Source of the DNA: Wenzhouxiangella sp.
GTDB taxonomy: Bacteria > Pseudomonadota > Gammaproteobacteria > Xanthomonadales > Wenzhouxiangellaceae
Length of the DNA: 6,264 nucleotides
NCBI GenBank assembly: GCA_007135355.1
Contig: SLJA01000021.1
Span: forward strand, 1 to 6,264
Reading direction: 5' to 3'
Part shown: positions 5,336-6,264 of the stretch, piece by piece
Layout: each line of letters starts with the position of its first letter
Position numbering within the stretch: position 1 is the stretch's first letter
Made by a program: the position numbers and the translations under genes
The notes under the pieces: model-generated
Database searches by the model: none
What the model saw: only the letters and a program-made list of their open reading frames with translations
What the model was told of the DNA's origin: nothing

Positions 5336-6264
5336 ATGCCATCTGTTCAATCAAGCGACCATTCAATTTGCGGCCTCCAATTTCTGGCCATGCTGGTCGG
5401 ATTCTGGGCACTGCTCCTCGCCGCACCGGCGCTCGCGCTCAACCTGGACATAGAGCTCACTCCGGACGAGCCCTACGCGGGCGACTACCTGAAGGTGAAG
5501 GTGATGGTCGGCAATTCCGGCGTCGATCCGGTGCACGACCTGCGCCTGGAATTGCTTTATCCGGCCCAGCTTCTCGGTACCGCCTTTGCCAGCATTTCCG
5601 ATGGCGGTACCTGCCCGGGCACCAGTTGCTCGAGCGGCAATGTGCTGACCTGGGAGCTGGGAACGCTGGCCCCGGGCGCGACCCGGACCGTGCACCTGCC
5701 GCCCCCGGTTTCGACCGGCACCGCCGATGACACCGTCATTGATTTCGGTGTTCAGGCCTTTTCCGGCATGACCCAGCTCGGCAGCGCCAGCCGGTCGGTG
5801 CGGGTGCGAAACACGCCGCGGCTGGCGGTCTTCATCGATCCGGCAACCGACCCGCTTGAACCCGGGGCTGCCCAGCAGTACACGGTCAGCTTTGCCAACC
5901 AGACCACGCAGGCGGCAACCAATGGCGAGTTGCGTGTCTCGCTGCCACCCGATACGAGCTTGCTGGATGCCTCCGATGACGGCATGCTGGTCGGAAACGA
6001 AGTCGTCTGGGCTCTCGACATTCTTCAGGCGGGTCAGGCCGACAGGCGATGGTTCAGCCTGCAGCCCGGCGCGAGCTGGGAGTCGGGCGAACTGCTGCCG
6101 GTCGATTCGGCCGAGATCATGGGCGTGATCAACCAGCAGCCTTTCAGTGCCGTCGCCCGGACCGTCAGCCGACTCGAGTCGGCGCCCGGCCTGACTTTTC
6201 ACCTGAGTTTCGGGCCTGACCCGGTTTTGCCCAATACCCGAATGAACGGCCGACTGACGGTCGC
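5336..6264 (+). CDS. Secreted protein with tandem DUF11-like beta-sandwich repeats (5' part only)
   Basis: The frame is open from the ATG at 5336 to the right edge: 309 codons plus two bases, no stop. Residues 1-34 form a Sec signal peptide (hydrophobic core about 15-30, cleavage after PALA). The mature protein consists of repeats of about 125 residues: one from about 35 to 158, a second from about 160 to 283, and the start of a third at about 285. Each has the DUF11/CARDB-like pattern: a PG or AG turn, a strand ending in N (VMVGNSG; VSFANQT), a proline-containing LELLYP or RVSLPP strand, then a W-x-L strand and an L-x-PG/AG turn. C93 and C98 may form a disulfide in repeat 1. Such repeats occur in long extracellular or cell-surface proteins of unknown or adhesive role. 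No catalytic motif is seen. The GGDEF gene ends about 475 bases upstream, so it is probably a separate transcription unit. Exact domain family and C-terminal anchor cannot be determined here. Confidence 0.85.
   Translation, partial: MPSVQSSDHSICGLQFLAMLVGFWALLLAAPALALNLDIELTPDEPYAGDYLKVKVMVGNSGVDPVHDLRLELLYPAQLLGTAFASISDGGTCPGTSCSSGNVLTWELGTLAPGATRTVHLPPPVSTGTADDTVIDFGVQAFSGMTQLGSASRSVRVRNTPRLAVFIDPATDPLEPGAAQQYTVSFANQTTQAATNGELRVSLPPDTSLLDASDDGMLVGNEVVWALDILQAGQADRRWFSLQPGASWESGELLPVDSAEIMGVINQQPFSAVARTVSRLESAPGLTFHLSFGPDPVLPNTRMNGRLTV

Noticed and set aside
5363..6202. 279-codon minus-strand frame opposite the right-hand gene
   Set aside because: The plus strand has a good ribosome site, signal peptide and repeated beta-sandwich pattern in an uninterrupted frame to the edge; the minus frame has none of these.

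Overview
The window looks like a piece of chromosome from a GC-rich gammaproteobacterium. The PurT N-terminus aligns without gaps to E. coli PurT as I remember it. The dipeptidyl-peptidase-IV-type S9 protease and the periplasmic-TPR/GGDEF architecture are common in Xanthomonadales, Chromatiales and Wenzhouxiangella-like bacteria. That placement is inference from gene content, not from a search. I see no tRNA, rRNA, CRISPR array, insertion sequence or phage gene.

Left part, minus strand (3010 down to 1): a tight three-gene run, probably one operon. It encodes a secreted DPP-IV-family serine peptidase (3010-761), a DUF4442 hotdog-fold protein (764-303) that starts inside the peptidase stop codon (ATGA overlap), and after 28 bases the start of purT (274, running off the left edge). 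A plausible sigma-70 promoter for the run lies at 3078-3050. The three products have no obvious common pathway: exported peptide degradation, possible acyl-thioester handling, and formate-dependent purine synthesis.

Middle, plus strand (3155-4859): diverging from the peptidase across 144 bases is a membrane-bound diguanylate cyclase. It has a signal peptide, periplasmic TPR helices, a coiled coil, one transmembrane helix and a cytoplasmic GGDEF domain with an intact GGEEF active site and RxxD inhibitory site. In this sequence the reading frame breaks at a run of seven A (4347-4353), exactly between the membrane helix and the GGDEF domain. The sensor half therefore ends at 4396 and the GGDEF half is in another frame. 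With six A the two halves fuse into one 567-residue protein. This is the most informative oddity of the window; it may be a sequencing error, a real inactivating indel, or slippage-dependent expression.

Right part, plus strand (4860-6264): about 475 bases without an intact gene. They hold a short open stretch with coding-like codon use (4867-5007) that lacks a start and may be a gene remnant, some small inverted repeats, and a long leader. After this comes the 5' part of a secreted protein (5336 to the right edge) made of tandem DUF11-like beta-sandwich repeats. I found no clearly new biological system. The broken TPR-GGDEF gene and the orphan coding-like patch most deserve follow-up.
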